NCBI GenBank assembly: GCA_030684395.1
Contig: JAUXTT010000037.1
Span: forward strand, 28,888-92,887
Origin: Bacteroidota bacterium
GTDB lineage: Bacteria > Bacteroidota > Bacteroidia > B-17B0 > Aurantibacillaceae
Direction of reading: 5' to 3'
Length of the DNA stretch: 64,000 nt
In this document: piece after piece, positions 18,970 to 27,837 of the stretch
How the letters are laid out: every line of letters starts with the position of its first letter
Position numbering within the stretch: the first letter of the stretch is position 1
Notes under the pieces: generated by a model
The model's input: only the letters and a program-made list of their open reading frames with translations
What the model was told of the DNA's origin: nothing
Databases searched by the model: none
Program-made: the position numbers and the translations under genes

Positions 18970-20229
18970 ATGAATATAAAATTAATTCTGAATGTTTCCA
19001 TAAACCTTCTGCGCGCCCGATTAAAACAGTCGGTGGTTGCAGGAGTGGGAGTGACTTTCGGAATTACCATGTTTATCACCTTAGTGAGTTTTATGAATGG
19101 TTTAAATCAATTACTCGACGGACTGATTCTTAATCGTACTGCTCATGTACGTTTGTATAATGAAGTAAAGCCAAACGAGACCCAACCGGTTAATTTTTCA
19201 AAGGCTTATGCAAACCATCAGAATTTTATTTCTTCCGTAAAACCTAAAGATAGCGGTAAAGAAATATATGACAGCAAAGCCATTATGAAAGTGTTGTTGA
19301 GTGATGAGCGCGTACAGGGTGTGGCCCCAAAAATTAATACCCAGGTTTTTTTTAATGCAGGAAATATTGAATTGGCCGGAGTTATAAATGGTGTGGATAT
19401 AGCTGCCGAAGAAAAATTATTTATGTTCAGCGATTATGTTGTTGAAGGCGATAGTCGTGATTTAGCTACAGTAAGTAATAGTGTTTTTTTAGGAAAAGGG
19501 TTGGCAGATAAAATGCTTGTTAATATTGGTGATGTTGTAAATGTAACAACGGCTCAGGGTGATTTTGTTTCGCTGAAAGTAGTCGGGGTTTTTCAGTTTG
19601 GTTTGGCCGATTTGGATAACACACAATCATATACTTCGCTTTCAACCGCTCAAAAATTATTTGCCAAGCCAACTTCTTATATTACAGATATTCAGGTGAA
19701 GTTGAAAGATGTTATGTTAGCACCTGCAGTAGCAAAAGAATATGCGGAGATCTTTCAATTGGATGCAATTGATATTCAAACGGCCAATGCACAGTTTGAA
19801 ACCGGGAGTACAATACGATCCATCATTTCTTATGCGGTTGGTGTTACGTTATTAATAGTAGCCGGTTTTGGCATATATAATATTCTCAATATGATGATTT
19901 ATGAGAAGATGGATTCAATTGCAATATTAAAAGCAACCGGTTTTTCGGGGAACGATGTAAAGTGGATATTTGTTTTTATTTCAGTAATCATTGGAGTTTC
20001 TGGAGGAACATTGGGTCTGATCTTTGGTTATCTGCTATCACTTTTAATTGACAATATCCCTTTTGAAACAGCTTCGTTGCCAACTATTAAAACATTCCCG
20101 ATTTATTATAATCCTGTTTTTTATATGATAGGCTTAAGCTTCGCCCTTGTAACAACATATATTGCAGGCTTGTTTCCTGCAAAAAAAGCAAGTAAAATAG
20201 ATCCTGTTGACATAATCAGAGGGAAATAA
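18970..20229 (+). CDS. ABC transporter permease, FtsX/LolC/MacB type
   Basis: This 419-residue permease has one N-terminal membrane span (residues 20-42), a large MacB-like periplasmic domain (about 43-275) and three C-terminal spans forming the FtsX core. The last span is followed by LFPAKKASKIDPVDIIRGK, the standard coupling tail of LolC/E and MacB-like permeases. With the upstream adaptor and downstream ATPase it forms a tripartite mechanotransmission-type exporter. The cargo is unknown. Confidence 0.9.
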   Translation: MNIKLILNVSINLLRARLKQSVVAGVGVTFGITMFITLVSFMNGLNQLLDGLILNRTAHVRLYNEVKPNETQPVNFSKAYANHQNFISSVKPKDSGKEIYDSKAIMKVLLSDERVQGVAPKINTQVFFNAGNIELAGVINGVDIAAEEKLFMFSDYVVEGDSRDLATVSNSVFLGKGLADKMLVNIGDVVNVTTAQGDFVSLKVVGVFQFGLADLDNTQSYTSLSTAQKLFAKPTSYITDIQVKLKDVMLAPAVAKEYAEIFQLDAIDIQTANAQFETGSTIRSIISYAVGVTLLIVAGFGIYNILNMMIYEKMDSIAILKATGFSGNDVKWIFVFISVIIGVSGGTLGLIFGYLLSLLIDNIPFETASLPTIKTFPIYYNPVFYMIGLSFALVTTYIAGLFPAKKASKIDPVDIIRGK

Positions 20230-20230
20230 G

Positions 20231-20908
20231 ATGAGCACAAAAGTCATAGAAACAATTGCTGTTAGTAAAGAATTTAGCGATCCGGTAACTGTAAAGATCC
20301 TGAAAGAGGTAAGTTTCGATGTTCACCACGGAGAGTTTGTTTCCATTATGGGAAAATCAGGCTGCGGAAAATCAACTTTGCTTTATATTCTTTCAACTAT
20401 GGATACCGATTATGAAGGCAAACTGTATTTGAATGATGAATTACTCACCGGGAAAAACGACAAGCAATTGGCAAAGGTGCGTAATGAGAAAATAGGATTT
20501 GTGTTTCAGTTCCATTATTTATTACAGGAGTTTTCTGTATTAAGAAATGTGATGATCCCCGGATTAAAACTTGCTAAATACAGTACGGAAGAAATTGAAC
20601 ACCGTGCAATGGAGCGCTTGCGAATGTTAGGCATGCAGGACCATGCCAATAAAAAAACAAATCAGCTGAGCGGTGGACAAAAACAACGGGTAGCCATTGC
20701 CAGGGCTTTAATAAATGATCCACTGATTATAATGGGAGATGAGCCCACCGGTAATCTGGATAAATTAAACAGCGATCTGGTATTTGATATATTAAGCGAA
20801 CTCACAAAAGAGAATAAACAAACCATATTAGTTGTTACTCATGACCCTGAATTTGCTGCAAAAACCGACCGAATTATTACCATGGCCGACGGAAAAATTA
20901 TTTCCTAA
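20231..20908 (+). CDS. ABC transporter ATP-binding protein, LolD/MacB type
   Basis: This 225-residue ATPase has Walker A GKSGCGKS at 41-48, Q-loop Gln 93, signature LSGGQ at 146-150, Walker B LIIMGDEPTG with D170/E171, and switch His in VVTHD. The LolD/MacB subtype is supported by the nearby QKQRVAIARAL and GNLDKLNSD. It is the last gene of the exporter operon, one base after the permease stop. The ATPase would drive conformational work by the FtsX-type permease rather than classic substrate translocation. Confidence 0.95.
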   Translation: MSTKVIETIAVSKEFSDPVTVKILKEVSFDVHHGEFVSIMGKSGCGKSTLLYILSTMDTDYEGKLYLNDELLTGKNDKQLAKVRNEKIGFVFQFHYLLQEFSVLRNVMIPGLKLAKYSTEEIEHRAMERLRMLGMQDHANKKTNQLSGGQKQRVAIARALINDPLIIMGDEPTGNLDKLNSDLVFDILSELTKENKQTILVVTHDPEFAAKTDRIITMADGKIIS

Positions 20909-21177
20909 GTAAAATAAAATTTCATTTTTTTTACCCAATAGGTTAAGAGTATTGTTGTTTTATAGGATAAAATCATAATTGATCCTAATAATCTGCGTTC
21001 CGCCATAGCGGACTGCTTTCCATTTTGTGCAGCCAAATATCAGTTCAAATCAAAAACCGTTTTAGTTTACCACTTATTTCCAAAAACCGACCACTTACAA
21101 AGTGATCTTATAAAAAGAACACTTTGGCATGTACCTTGGTTATTGTTTTCAGCCGAAAGGTTTAAAAAAAATAAAAT

Positions 21178-21981
21178 ATGAAAACAATAGTTCGCCTTGC
21201 AATAGTTTGGGCGATTGCAGGTTTAGCCGTTAATACGGTATCAGCTCAACAAGTTTTGCCAAAACCGGCGCAACCAAAAGTTATTAATAAAGGTGGTGGT
21301 GGTGGTAATAACCCAAAACCACCAAAAGGAAAAGGCAATGAAAAATGGTGGGTTTCCGTTGGAGTGGGTGGTGGACCAAATTGGGGTGGACCTCCTCCAA
21401 ATTATGGTTATTATGGCGGTTACAATAATTATGGTGCTTATGGCAACTATGGCGGTGGTTATAATTATTACGGTTACAATTACAGAAAGGCTGCACGAAA
21501 AAGAATTCGTAATACCGGTTACATTTTATACAACTCCATTCAGCAGGCAAACTGGGAAGGAATGTACAACCCGGTTTTATCAAGTGCGGTACAACATCAA
21601 CAGTATGCAAAGTTTTTGTACAATTCAGGTAACTATATAGGAGCTATACACCACACCGACCGTGCGCGATATTTAGCATGGCAATCATTGAACTTTAATT
21701 ATGGTTCAATCAATGATCAAGGTTATAACGATTGGGACGATGACGATATGTATGGAGGAAATTATAACGGCGGAGGAAATGGCTACTATAGTGAAGATGG
21801 ATATAAAAAGAATGGCAGCAGTCCGGGAGGAAGCGATGTTTCCAAGCAAAAGCCCGGAACTACTCCTGATCCCGCAGCTAAAACTCCAAGTAATGAAGAA
21901 TTAGATCAAAAAGTAAATAAAAAGGATTATACCAAAGAAGAATTAAAAGGTATGAAACTTCAGGATCTCGAAATTGAATAG
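21178..21981 (+). CDS. Secreted Gly/Tyr/Asn-rich protein
   Basis: This 267-residue protein has a signal peptide (cleavage after about VSAQ, residue 24). A glycine-rich basic stretch follows, then residues 65-105 consist almost wholly of Gly, Tyr and Asn (runs like YNYYGYNYRK). A helical middle (about 110-170, RKRIRNTGYILYNSIQQANW, QQYAKFLYNSGNYIGAIHHTDRARYLA) looks globular. The tail is acidic and Lys-rich. No catalytic motif is seen. Low-complexity GYN segments occur in envelope and extracellular matrix proteins, so a structural role is possible. The 269 bases before it hold only a short TCCGC/GCGGA hairpin. Confidence 0.7.
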   Translation: MKTIVRLAIVWAIAGLAVNTVSAQQVLPKPAQPKVINKGGGGGNNPKPPKGKGNEKWWVSVGVGGGPNWGGPPPNYGYYGGYNNYGAYGNYGGGYNYYGYNYRKAARKRIRNTGYILYNSIQQANWEGMYNPVLSSAVQHQQYAKFLYNSGNYIGAIHHTDRARYLAWQSLNFNYGSINDQGYNDWDDDDMYGGNYNGGGNGYYSEDGYKKNGSSPGGSDVSKQKPGTTPDPAAKTPSNEELDQKVNKKDYTKEELKGMKLQDLEIE

Positions 21982-22052
21982 TGTTTGGTAGAAAGGTGGA
22001 AGAAAAGGGTGGTTTCGGGAGGAATCGCCCTTTTTGATTTAAACCCGCTTCC

Positions 22053-22211
22053 GAAATTTTAACCACATACATAGTTTTTTTTTGAGTTTAAAAGAGAATT
22101 GTACTAGCAGAGCTTCGCTTTCACATAGAAGAGATGCTATGTGTAAAACAAAGTTCTATCTCTAACTTTTAATAAATAAGAGTTTTCTATGTGCCTATGT
22201 GGTTAAAAAGG
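22053..22211. repeat. Intergenic inverted repeat (about 160 bp)
   Basis: TTAACCACATACATAG near the left end is repeated in inverse as CTATGTGCCTATGTGGTTAA at the right end (22190-22209). Inside lies a smaller CACATAGAAG/GCTATGTG pair. It has no ORF. Its outer sequence resembles the repeats near 15270 and 30598-30800. Confidence 0.55.
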
Positions 22212-22264
22212 GAGCCTTAAGTCAGAAAATCAACTTTTTTCACAGTAGTTGATAAAAAAAGGGG

Positions 22265-22323
22265 GGGGTGCTCCAAAAAAATCAATTTTTTTTGGCTGTA
22301 CCCCTAAAATTTGACTACTTTTG
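22265..22323 (+). promoter_or_regulatory. glnN promoter with embedded hairpin and G-run
   Basis: The -7 box TACTTTTG (22316-22323) is preceded by a -33 TTTG (22291-22294). An inverted repeat, GGGGT (22265-22269) plus CCAAAAAAAT (22273-22282) against ATTTTTTTTGG (22285-22295) plus ACCCC (22300-22304), overlaps the -33 element. A run of eight G begins at 22261. The promoter excludes the in-frame TTG at 22321 as a start. Confidence 0.5.
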
Positions 22324-22341
22324 GCAAAAATTAATAAAATT

Positions 22342-24531
22342 ATGAGCAACCGCCGTCTTTTAGCCCTTCAGGAAATAATGAAGCGCCAACCAATGGAATT
22401 CAATAATTCAGGTAAACAAATTTCCGAGTATTACGGATCCAATGTTTTTGGATATGATGCAATGAGAGAATATTTGTCGGAAGAAGCATTTAACATGGTA
22501 CAGGATGCCATGGAAAAAGGTTCTACATTGGATAGAAGAATAGCCGATCAGGTTGCAGCTTGTATGAAAGCATGGGCAATTGACAAAGGTGCTACACATT
22601 ATACACATTGGTTTCAACCCTTAACAGGAACCACTGCCGAAAAACACGATGGTTTTTTTGAACCGGTAGATAAAGGAAGAGCAATTGAACGTTTTAGCGG
22701 AAGCCAGCTTTCACAACAGGAGCCTGACGCGTCGAGTTTTCCGAGTGGTGGAATCCGTAACACTTTTGAAGCGCGTGGTTACACTGGTTGGGACCCTACT
22801 TCTCCTGCTTTTATTTTTGATAAAACTTTATGCATTCCAACCATCTTCGTTTCTTATACAGGAGAAGCGTTGGATTTCAAAACCCCATTATTAAAATCAT
22901 TAAGTGCATTAGATAAAGCTGCAACTGAAGTTTGCCAATATTTTGATAAGAATGTTACCAAAGTAATTGCAACATTAGGTTGGGAGCAGGAATATTTTGT
23001 TGTAGATGCTGCATTACACTCCTGCCGCTATGATCTACAACAAACAGGAAGAACTTTATTAGGGGCTTCTCCTGCTAAAGGGCAGCAGTTGGAAGATCAC
23101 TATTGGGGCTCAATTCCGGAGAGAGTTGCTGCTTATATGCGTGATTTTGAATACGAATGTCATTTATTAGGTATACCTGTTCGTACACGTCACAATGAGG
23201 TTGCGCCGGCTCAGTTCGAGTGCGCTCCTGTTTTTGAAGAAGTGAACTTAGCAGTTGATCATAACCAGTTGTTGATGGATGTTATGGAAAAAGTTGCCAT
23301 GCGTCATAAACTGAGAGTGTTATTACACGAGAAACCATTTGCAGGTGTTAACGGAAGCGGTAAACATAATAACTGGAGCTTGGCAACAAGCACCGGGAAA
23401 AATTTATTGAGCCCGGGAAAAACCCCTAAAACAAATTTACAATTTCTTACTTTCTTTATCAATACCATTAAAGCGGTTCACGAACATGCTGATTTGATGC
23501 GTGCTTCTATTGCATCTGCAAACAACGACCACCGCTTGGGTGCGAATGAAGCTCCTCCTGCGATCATGTCAGTTTTCCTAGGAGAACAATTGAACAAAGT
23601 GTTAGATGATTTAGAGAAAAATGTTCACGGTGGTAAATTAACCCCTGAAGAAAAAACAGCATTGAAATTAGGGATTGCAAAAATCCCGGATATCATGTTG
23701 GATAATACAGATAGAAACAGAACTTCTCCGTTTGCCTTCACCGGAAATAAATTTGAGTTCCGTGCGGTTGGTTCTTCCGCAAACTGTTCAGGCCCAATGA
23801 CTGTATTGAATACCATCATGGCTGAGCAATTGATCAAGTTTAAGGACGATGTGGAAAAAATGATTGCTAAGAATATGGATAAGGACGAAGCGATTTTCCA
23901 TGTGTTGAAAAAATACATTGTTGATTCTAAAATAATTCGTTTTGAAGGAAATGGTTATGGAGATGAGTGGAAAAAAGAAGCAAAACGCCGAGGGTTAAAT
24001 AATATTCCTACAACTCCGGATGCACTGGAAGCATACATCTCTAAAAAGACTTTGCATTTATTTGAACATATGAATATTTTAAGTCACCGTGAACAGGAAG
24101 CACGTTATGAAATTGCTTTGGAAACTTACACTAAAAAAATTCAGATCGAATCAAGAATTATAGGAGATATCGTTACCAATCAAATTGTTCCGGCAGCTAT
24201 TCAATATCAAAAAATGCTGGTAGATAACGTTTCAGGAATGAAAACATTTATGAGCCCGGCTGATTTCAAAAAGTCGGCTGATGCGCAAATTGAAATGATC
24301 AAAGAAATTTCTGAACGCATTGCAGCTATCAATACGGATGTGTTTAAAATGATAGAAGAACGCAAAAAAGCAAATAACTTAGACTCAGCAAAAAAACAAG
24401 CTCATGCCTATTGCGAAAAAGTAAAACCCTATTTCGATACTATTCGCTATAATTCAGATAAGTTGGAGTTGATGGTGGATGATGCAATGTGGCCACTTCC
24501 TAAGTACAGAGAGTTGCTGAATTTAAAATAG
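22342..24531 (+). CDS. glnN: Glutamine synthetase type III
   Basis: This 729-residue enzyme makes glutamine from glutamate, ammonia and ATP. It has the GSIII N-terminal beta-grasp region (FPSGGIRNTFEARGYTGWDP), the catalytic stretch VRTRHNEVAPAQFE and KPFAGVNGSGKHNNWS, then NDHRLGANEAPPAIMS and NRTSPFAFTGNKFEFR. The C-terminal helical GSIII-specific tail is complete. Its length is the family standard and about 250 residues longer than GSI. Start at 22342 is fixed by the -7 box that covers 22321. It is transcribed alone, ending at a strong hairpin. Confidence 0.97.
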   Translation: MSNRRLLALQEIMKRQPMEFNNSGKQISEYYGSNVFGYDAMREYLSEEAFNMVQDAMEKGSTLDRRIADQVAACMKAWAIDKGATHYTHWFQPLTGTTAEKHDGFFEPVDKGRAIERFSGSQLSQQEPDASSFPSGGIRNTFEARGYTGWDPTSPAFIFDKTLCIPTIFVSYTGEALDFKTPLLKSLSALDKAATEVCQYFDKNVTKVIATLGWEQEYFVVDAALHSCRYDLQQTGRTLLGASPAKGQQLEDHYWGSIPERVAAYMRDFEYECHLLGIPVRTRHNEVAPAQFECAPVFEEVNLAVDHNQLLMDVMEKVAMRHKLRVLLHEKPFAGVNGSGKHNNWSLATSTGKNLLSPGKTPKTNLQFLTFFINTIKAVHEHADLMRASIASANNDHRLGANEAPPAIMSVFLGEQLNKVLDDLEKNVHGGKLTPEEKTALKLGIAKIPDIMLDNTDRNRTSPFAFTGNKFEFRAVGSSANCSGPMTVLNTIMAEQLIKFKDDVEKMIAKNMDKDEAIFHVLKKYIVDSKIIRFEGNGYGDEWKKEAKRRGLNNIPTTPDALEAYISKKTLHLFEHMNILSHREQEARYEIALETYTKKIQIESRIIGDIVTNQIVPAAIQYQKMLVDNVSGMKTFMSPADFKKSADAQIEMIKEISERIAAINTDVFKMIEERKKANNLDSAKKQAHAYCEKVKPYFDTIRYNSDKLELMVDDAMWPLPKYRELLNLK

Positions 24532-24554
24532 TACTTTAGTCTCTTAATAATTTA

Positions 24555-24590
24555 AAAGCCCGATAAATCATTTGTTTATCGGGCTTTGTT
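24555..24590. terminator. Terminator between glnN and abiE
   Basis: AAAGCCCGATAAA (24555-24567) pairs perfectly with TTTATCGGGCTTT (24575-24587). A/T flanks on both sides make it suitable for both convergent units. Confidence 0.85.
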
Positions 24591-24628
24591 TATACAGATT
24601 CAATTCTTTTGTGTTGAAGAATAATTCC

Positions 24629-25480
24629 CTAAACAAACTTCATTTTCTCCAACAAATCACTAAAGTATTTCGGCGACCAGATTTTAAGTGCAGTATCATC
24701 TTTTATAAATCGAACAACATCTTCCTTAACATTATCAAACGAAATGCTGTTGAACCTTTCACTTAGTAAGTTGGTAATTTGCTTTTGGCTAATGGTTTTT
24801 TCCTTCCAATCGCCGGTGTCTTTTGCTCTTTTATGAAAATGGTTAATATCCAATACAATGCCTTTTTTGATATACCATTCAAAGTCGTACCAGTCTCTTC
24901 CTTTCACTCTGTTTTTCCATTTTCTGAATAGAAGAGCATGCATTTTTCCTGCAAACAAACTAGGCAGTGTGAAGCATTTCACGTAAAAAGAAAATGGTCG
25001 CAGCAATAGTTTTTCCTCTGTTTCAAAACCAAGCGGCGGTTGGCGATCTACTTCTATTTTTATTTTGATGGATTTGTTTGATTGTATTCCTGCTTGTTTA
25101 ATAATATCTTCCAGTACTAATTCCTTCCATATAGTTTCTGACTTAAGAAAGGCTGATTCAACCTGAGTCTTTATTTTTTTGTCTTTTTCTCTAATGCTAA
25201 CTTTTATTCCAACTGCTTCAAACTCTGCAATAATATAAGGGAAATAAGGCTCCAAAGAAAAATCCGGATTCGACTCAAGAAGAGAAAAATCCAGATCTTC
25301 CGAAAACCTATCGAGTCCGTAAAAAATACGTAGTGCTGTACCACCATAAAAAGCAGCCTTGTCAAAAAAATCAGTTCTTGATAATCCTGCCAAGGCTATT
25401 TCTTGCATAATTTCACGTAGCGCAGATAAGGTTTCTTCCTCGTTCTGCGGCTTGTATTCGGTTATCCATTCTTTGATCAT
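24629..25480 (-). CDS. AbiEii-type nucleotidyltransferase toxin
   Basis: This 283-residue protein has the nucleotidyltransferase core of the AbiEii/AbiGii family: FYGGTALRIFYGLDRFSEDLDFSLL, with GGT at 46-48 and the catalytic DxD at D62/D64. A later FAGKMHALLFRKWKNRVKGRDWYD segment is also typical. In the type IV AbiE system it is the toxin, giving phage-abortive infection, and the founding members modify tRNA or otherwise block growth. It overlaps the antitoxin gene by four bases (ATGA), which is the usual coupling. Confidence 0.9.
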   Translation of the reverse strand: MIKEWITEYKPQNEEETLSALREIMQEIALAGLSRTDFFDKAAFYGGTALRIFYGLDRFSEDLDFSLLESNPDFSLEPYFPYIIAEFEAVGIKVSIREKDKKIKTQVESAFLKSETIWKELVLEDIIKQAGIQSNKSIKIKIEVDRQPPLGFETEEKLLLRPFSFYVKCFTLPSLFAGKMHALLFRKWKNRVKGRDWYDFEWYIKKGIVLDINHFHKRAKDTGDWKEKTISQKQITNLLSERFNSISFDNVKEDVVRFIKDDTALKIWSPKYFSDLLEKMKFV

Positions 25481-26115
25481 AATTCATCAAGGGTTTTAAC
25501 AAGCATTGCTATACTACTTTTTTTAGGCGCATCCTCTATCCACGAACGAATAATGGTTGTATCCAACGAACGAAGATTTTCTTCATCAATGCGAAGGTCC
25601 TCAACTAAAAGATCCATAGTTTGACGAATACTTCTTAAAGTAATTCCTGATGTTAGAATTATTTTGTCGCAAACAGCTTTTTCTTTGGAAGCAATCAGGG
25701 CGGTTTGTTTTGGACTTAGCCGCACGCTTTCTATCCCAAATGAATAATAAGGAGAGGGTAAATGCTGATAACTGAACCTGCCAACTGAATTGTTGTATTT
25801 TTTCGCAGTTTTCATGGTTGCAGAGGTGATTTCATACACACGCTCCGGAATAAATCCCCAATAGGATAGAGCCGCCTCTTGCGAAACATAACTTGGCCCC
25901 CTGAGATGATTAGCAATTAAAAACGAATCAGGAGCCGGTAAATCTGTTTCCGGACCAGGAATATACAAGCCTCTTCTTACAGAAAGCAGCTCTCCGTTTT
26001 TTACCAACTCACTAATTTTATCATTAGGTCGTTGGTAATCACTAAGCATTTCCATAACAACATGATGAGGAATTGGCGCTTCGGTATATTCTTTTACTAT
26101 TTTTCTAAACTCCAT
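25477..26115 (-). CDS. AbiEi-type antitoxin/transcriptional repressor
   Basis: This 212-residue protein fits AbiEi. The N-terminal winged-helix region (EYTEAPIPHHVVMEMLSDYQRPNDKISELVKNGELLSVRRGLYIPG) is followed by the conserved segment RGPSYVSQEAALSYWGFIPE and the helical C-terminal domain. AbiEi antitoxins repress their own promoter by binding a pair of inverted repeats. Two strong palindromes lie 46-130 bases upstream. Its stop overlaps the toxin start. Confidence 0.88.
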   Translation of the reverse strand: MEFRKIVKEYTEAPIPHHVVMEMLSDYQRPNDKISELVKNGELLSVRRGLYIPGPETDLPAPDSFLIANHLRGPSYVSQEAALSYWGFIPERVYEITSATMKTAKKYNNSVGRFSYQHLPSPYYSFGIESVRLSPKQTALIASKEKAVCDKIILTSGITLRSIRQTMDLLVEDLRIDEENLRSLDTTIIRSWIEDAPKKSSIAMLVKTLDEL

Positions 26116-26160
26116 GTTTGATATAGCTTTAAAAGCTTTAATGAAATATTTAAAAACAAA

Positions 26161-26245
26161 AGTCGGAATAATTCCGATTATCTACAATTATTTTAACAAT
26201 TATTTGTTTAATTTTTAATTAATAATCGGAATAATTCCGATTATT
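26161..26245 (-). promoter_or_regulatory. Twin palindromic operators of the abiE operon
   Basis: A perfect 25-base palindrome is centred at 26233 (26221-26245). A second copy is centred at 26170 (26161-26179, one mismatch). Both share the core TCGGAATAATTCCGA. The centres are 63 bases apart, about six helical turns. They lie directly upstream of abiEi on its strand, fitting cooperative autorepression. Confidence 0.8.
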
Positions 26246-26288
26246 ATAATATTTATTTACATTATTACTACGCCTGTATAAGTATTTA

Positions 26289-26435
26289 ATGGCTGGCAGA
26301 AATAAAAATTCTATTAATTCAAAACACAGAAAATTACAATTCCCTAAAATAGAACATGAAGCCAGGTGGTTGTGGAACTATTTGTTGATGAAACAATGTT
26401 ATCAATGCCGGGTTATGGAGAGTTGTAGAATTTGA
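26289..26435 (+). CDS. Possible 48-aa ORF
   Basis: ATG at 26289 opens 48 codons: a basic start (MAGRNKNSINSKHRKLQF), a Trp-rich stretch and a CYQC pair near the end. It lies between the abiE operator and the hpf terminator on the opposite strand. No family was recognised and it may be a remnant or chance frame. Confidence 0.2.
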   Translation: MAGRNKNSINSKHRKLQFPKIEHEARWLWNYLLMKQCYQCRVMESCRI

Positions 26436-26445
26436 GACAATTATA

Positions 26446-26500
26446 TAATAAAAATCCCCCCGGTCACTGAGCGTAGTCGAAGTGCGGGGGGACTTTTATT
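26446..26500 (-). terminator. Terminator downstream of hpf containing a dispersed repeat
   Basis: TCCCCCCG (26455-26462) pairs with CGGGGGGA (26485-26492). The loop carries CACTGAGCGTAGTCGAAGTG, a sequence that also occurs in variant form in the icd terminator at 38400-38440. Confidence 0.8.
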
Positions 26501-26513
26501 ATAGGGTATATTA

Positions 26514-26819
26514 TTAAGCTATTTTTTCCTGAACTTTTTCCTTATGTTTTCTTAACTGTGTTTTCAAAGCGTCAACACAAGCGTCTACTGCTTCTTCAAA
26601 CGACAGGCATTGTTTTTTCGCAAACAATTCATTGCCCTTTACTCGCAATTTAACCTCTGCAATTTTGTTATCCTGCGTACTTGACTTGTCCAGTCGAAGG
26701 GTTACATCTGCATCAACTATGTTTTCATAATAGGTGGTAAGTTTACTTACCTTCTCGTCTACAAATGTTAGCAATTTGATGTCTGCATCAAAATGTACTG
26801 TTTGAGTGTTGATTTTCAT
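26514..26819 (-). CDS. hpf: Ribosome hibernation promoting factor (HPF/YfiA/RaiA)
   Basis: This 101-residue protein of the short HPF/YfiA family binds idle ribosomes near the decoding site in starvation. Family features are KINTQTVHFDADIKLLTFVDEKVSKL, then DVTLRL...AEVKLRVKGNELFAKKQCLSFEEAVDACVDALKTQLRKHKEK. There is no long-form C-terminal dimerisation domain. It sits 16 bases after the recombinase gene, and that gap holds a full AAGGAGG Shine-Dalgarno sequence, unusual for this genome. Confidence 0.93.
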   Translation of the reverse strand: MKINTQTVHFDADIKLLTFVDEKVSKLTTYYENIVDADVTLRLDKSSTQDNKIAEVKLRVKGNELFAKKQCLSFEEAVDACVDALKTQLRKHKEKVQEKIA

Positions 26820-26835
26820 TTTTCCTCCTTTTTAG

Positions 26836-27735
26836 TTAAGCTCTTGGATGAGCCTGGTTATAAACTTTCTTTAGTTTCTCTATAGTGTTGTGAGTATAGA
26901 CTTGTGTTGCTGCTAAACTACAGTGCCCAAGCAGTTCTTTTACGGCATTTATATCCGCTCCGTTGTTGAGTAAATGGGTTGCAAAGGTGTGACGTAAAAC
27001 ATGCGGACTTTTTTTCTTGATAGTAGATATAGTTGAAATTTCGGATTTAATAGTTGTGTAAACGAAATTTTCGCTCAATGGGTTTCCTTTTTCATTATAA
27101 AAAAAGTACTCACCCGATAAATTGTGTTTTTGTTTAGCTGTTATGTAATCTTCAATAACCCGTTTAAAAGGGGTGGAGAAAGGAATAGAGCGCACTTTAT
27201 TACGTTTACCCAATACACGGATATTCATATTGTAAAGGTCAACATCTTTTTCTTTTAAGCCAATCAGCTCTGCACGGCGGATACCTGTTTGATAAAAGAA
27301 CTCAAAAACGGTTCTTTTTAAAATTTCAGTGTAAGTAACAGGTTTCTTTAAATCAAAACCTTTGTCAATCGATTCATTTATAAGGTTACTTTCATCAATA
27401 AAAACGGGTAAACGTTTTTTTGATTTTGGGGCAATGATTTTTAATAAAGGATTGTGCTTTACTAATTGATTTTTTTGAAGAAAGCGGAAGAAAGATTTAA
27501 GAGTGCTTAATTTCCTGTTAATACTTGCAGCAGCTATTTTGTGTTCGCTCAAGTTAGAAACCCAATCCCGGATCACAATATGAGAAAGCTCACTTAATGG
27601 AATTTCTTCGAATGTGGTGGAAACAAAACCTGAAAACTGGTTCAGGTCATTTTGGTAGGAAACAATAGTGCGAGGAGAATACTTTCTTTCGAAGGAGAGA
27701 TATTCAGTAAACGCTCGTATTTCCTTACTCCACAT
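26836..27735 (-). CDS. xerC: Tyrosine recombinase XerC/XerD-like
   Basis: This 299-residue integrase has a SAM-like N-terminal domain (1-95) and a catalytic domain carrying R153 (TGIRRAEL), HVLRH with H245/R248, H271 (LLGHCSL) and the nucleophile Y280 (QVYTH). These match the R-K-H-R-H-Y set of chromosomal Xer recombinases. In Bacteroidota a gene of this type commonly lies between rpsU and hpf, as here. It probably resolves chromosome dimers. Confidence 0.92.
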   Translation of the reverse strand: MWSKEIRAFTEYLSFERKYSPRTIVSYQNDLNQFSGFVSTTFEEIPLSELSHIVIRDWVSNLSEHKIAAASINRKLSTLKSFFRFLQKNQLVKHNPLLKIIAPKSKKRLPVFIDESNLINESIDKGFDLKKPVTYTEILKRTVFEFFYQTGIRRAELIGLKEKDVDLYNMNIRVLGKRNKVRSIPFSTPFKRVIEDYITAKQKHNLSGEYFFYNEKGNPLSENFVYTTIKSEISTISTIKKKSPHVLRHTFATHLLNNGADINAVKELLGHCSLAATQVYTHNTIEKLKKVYNQAHPRA

Positions 27736-27737
27736 AA

Positions 27738-27808
27738 ATAAAAAAAGTAAAATTAACTCTCAAACGAATGTAATTAATTAAATTCTAATTCGAAAGTTAA
27801 TTTTACTT
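27738..27808 (-). terminator. Terminator between rpsU and xerC
   Basis: On the minus strand AAGTAAAATTAACT (27795-27808 complement) pairs perfectly with AGTTAATTTTACTT (27745-27758 complement) and is followed by T-rich sequence. It would end most rpsU transcripts before xerC. Confidence 0.7.
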
Positions 27809-27837
27809 AACTATTTATTTTTCAGATAAATAGAATA

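Noticed and set aside
21284..21610. Minus-strand His/Asn-rich ORF
   Set aside because: It is the reverse of the Gly/Tyr/Asn-rich codons of the gene at 21178.
26289..26435. 48-aa ORF as a third AbiE component
   Set aside because: It lies on the opposite strand with no ribosome binding site or known homology. It is listed only as a weak possible ORF.
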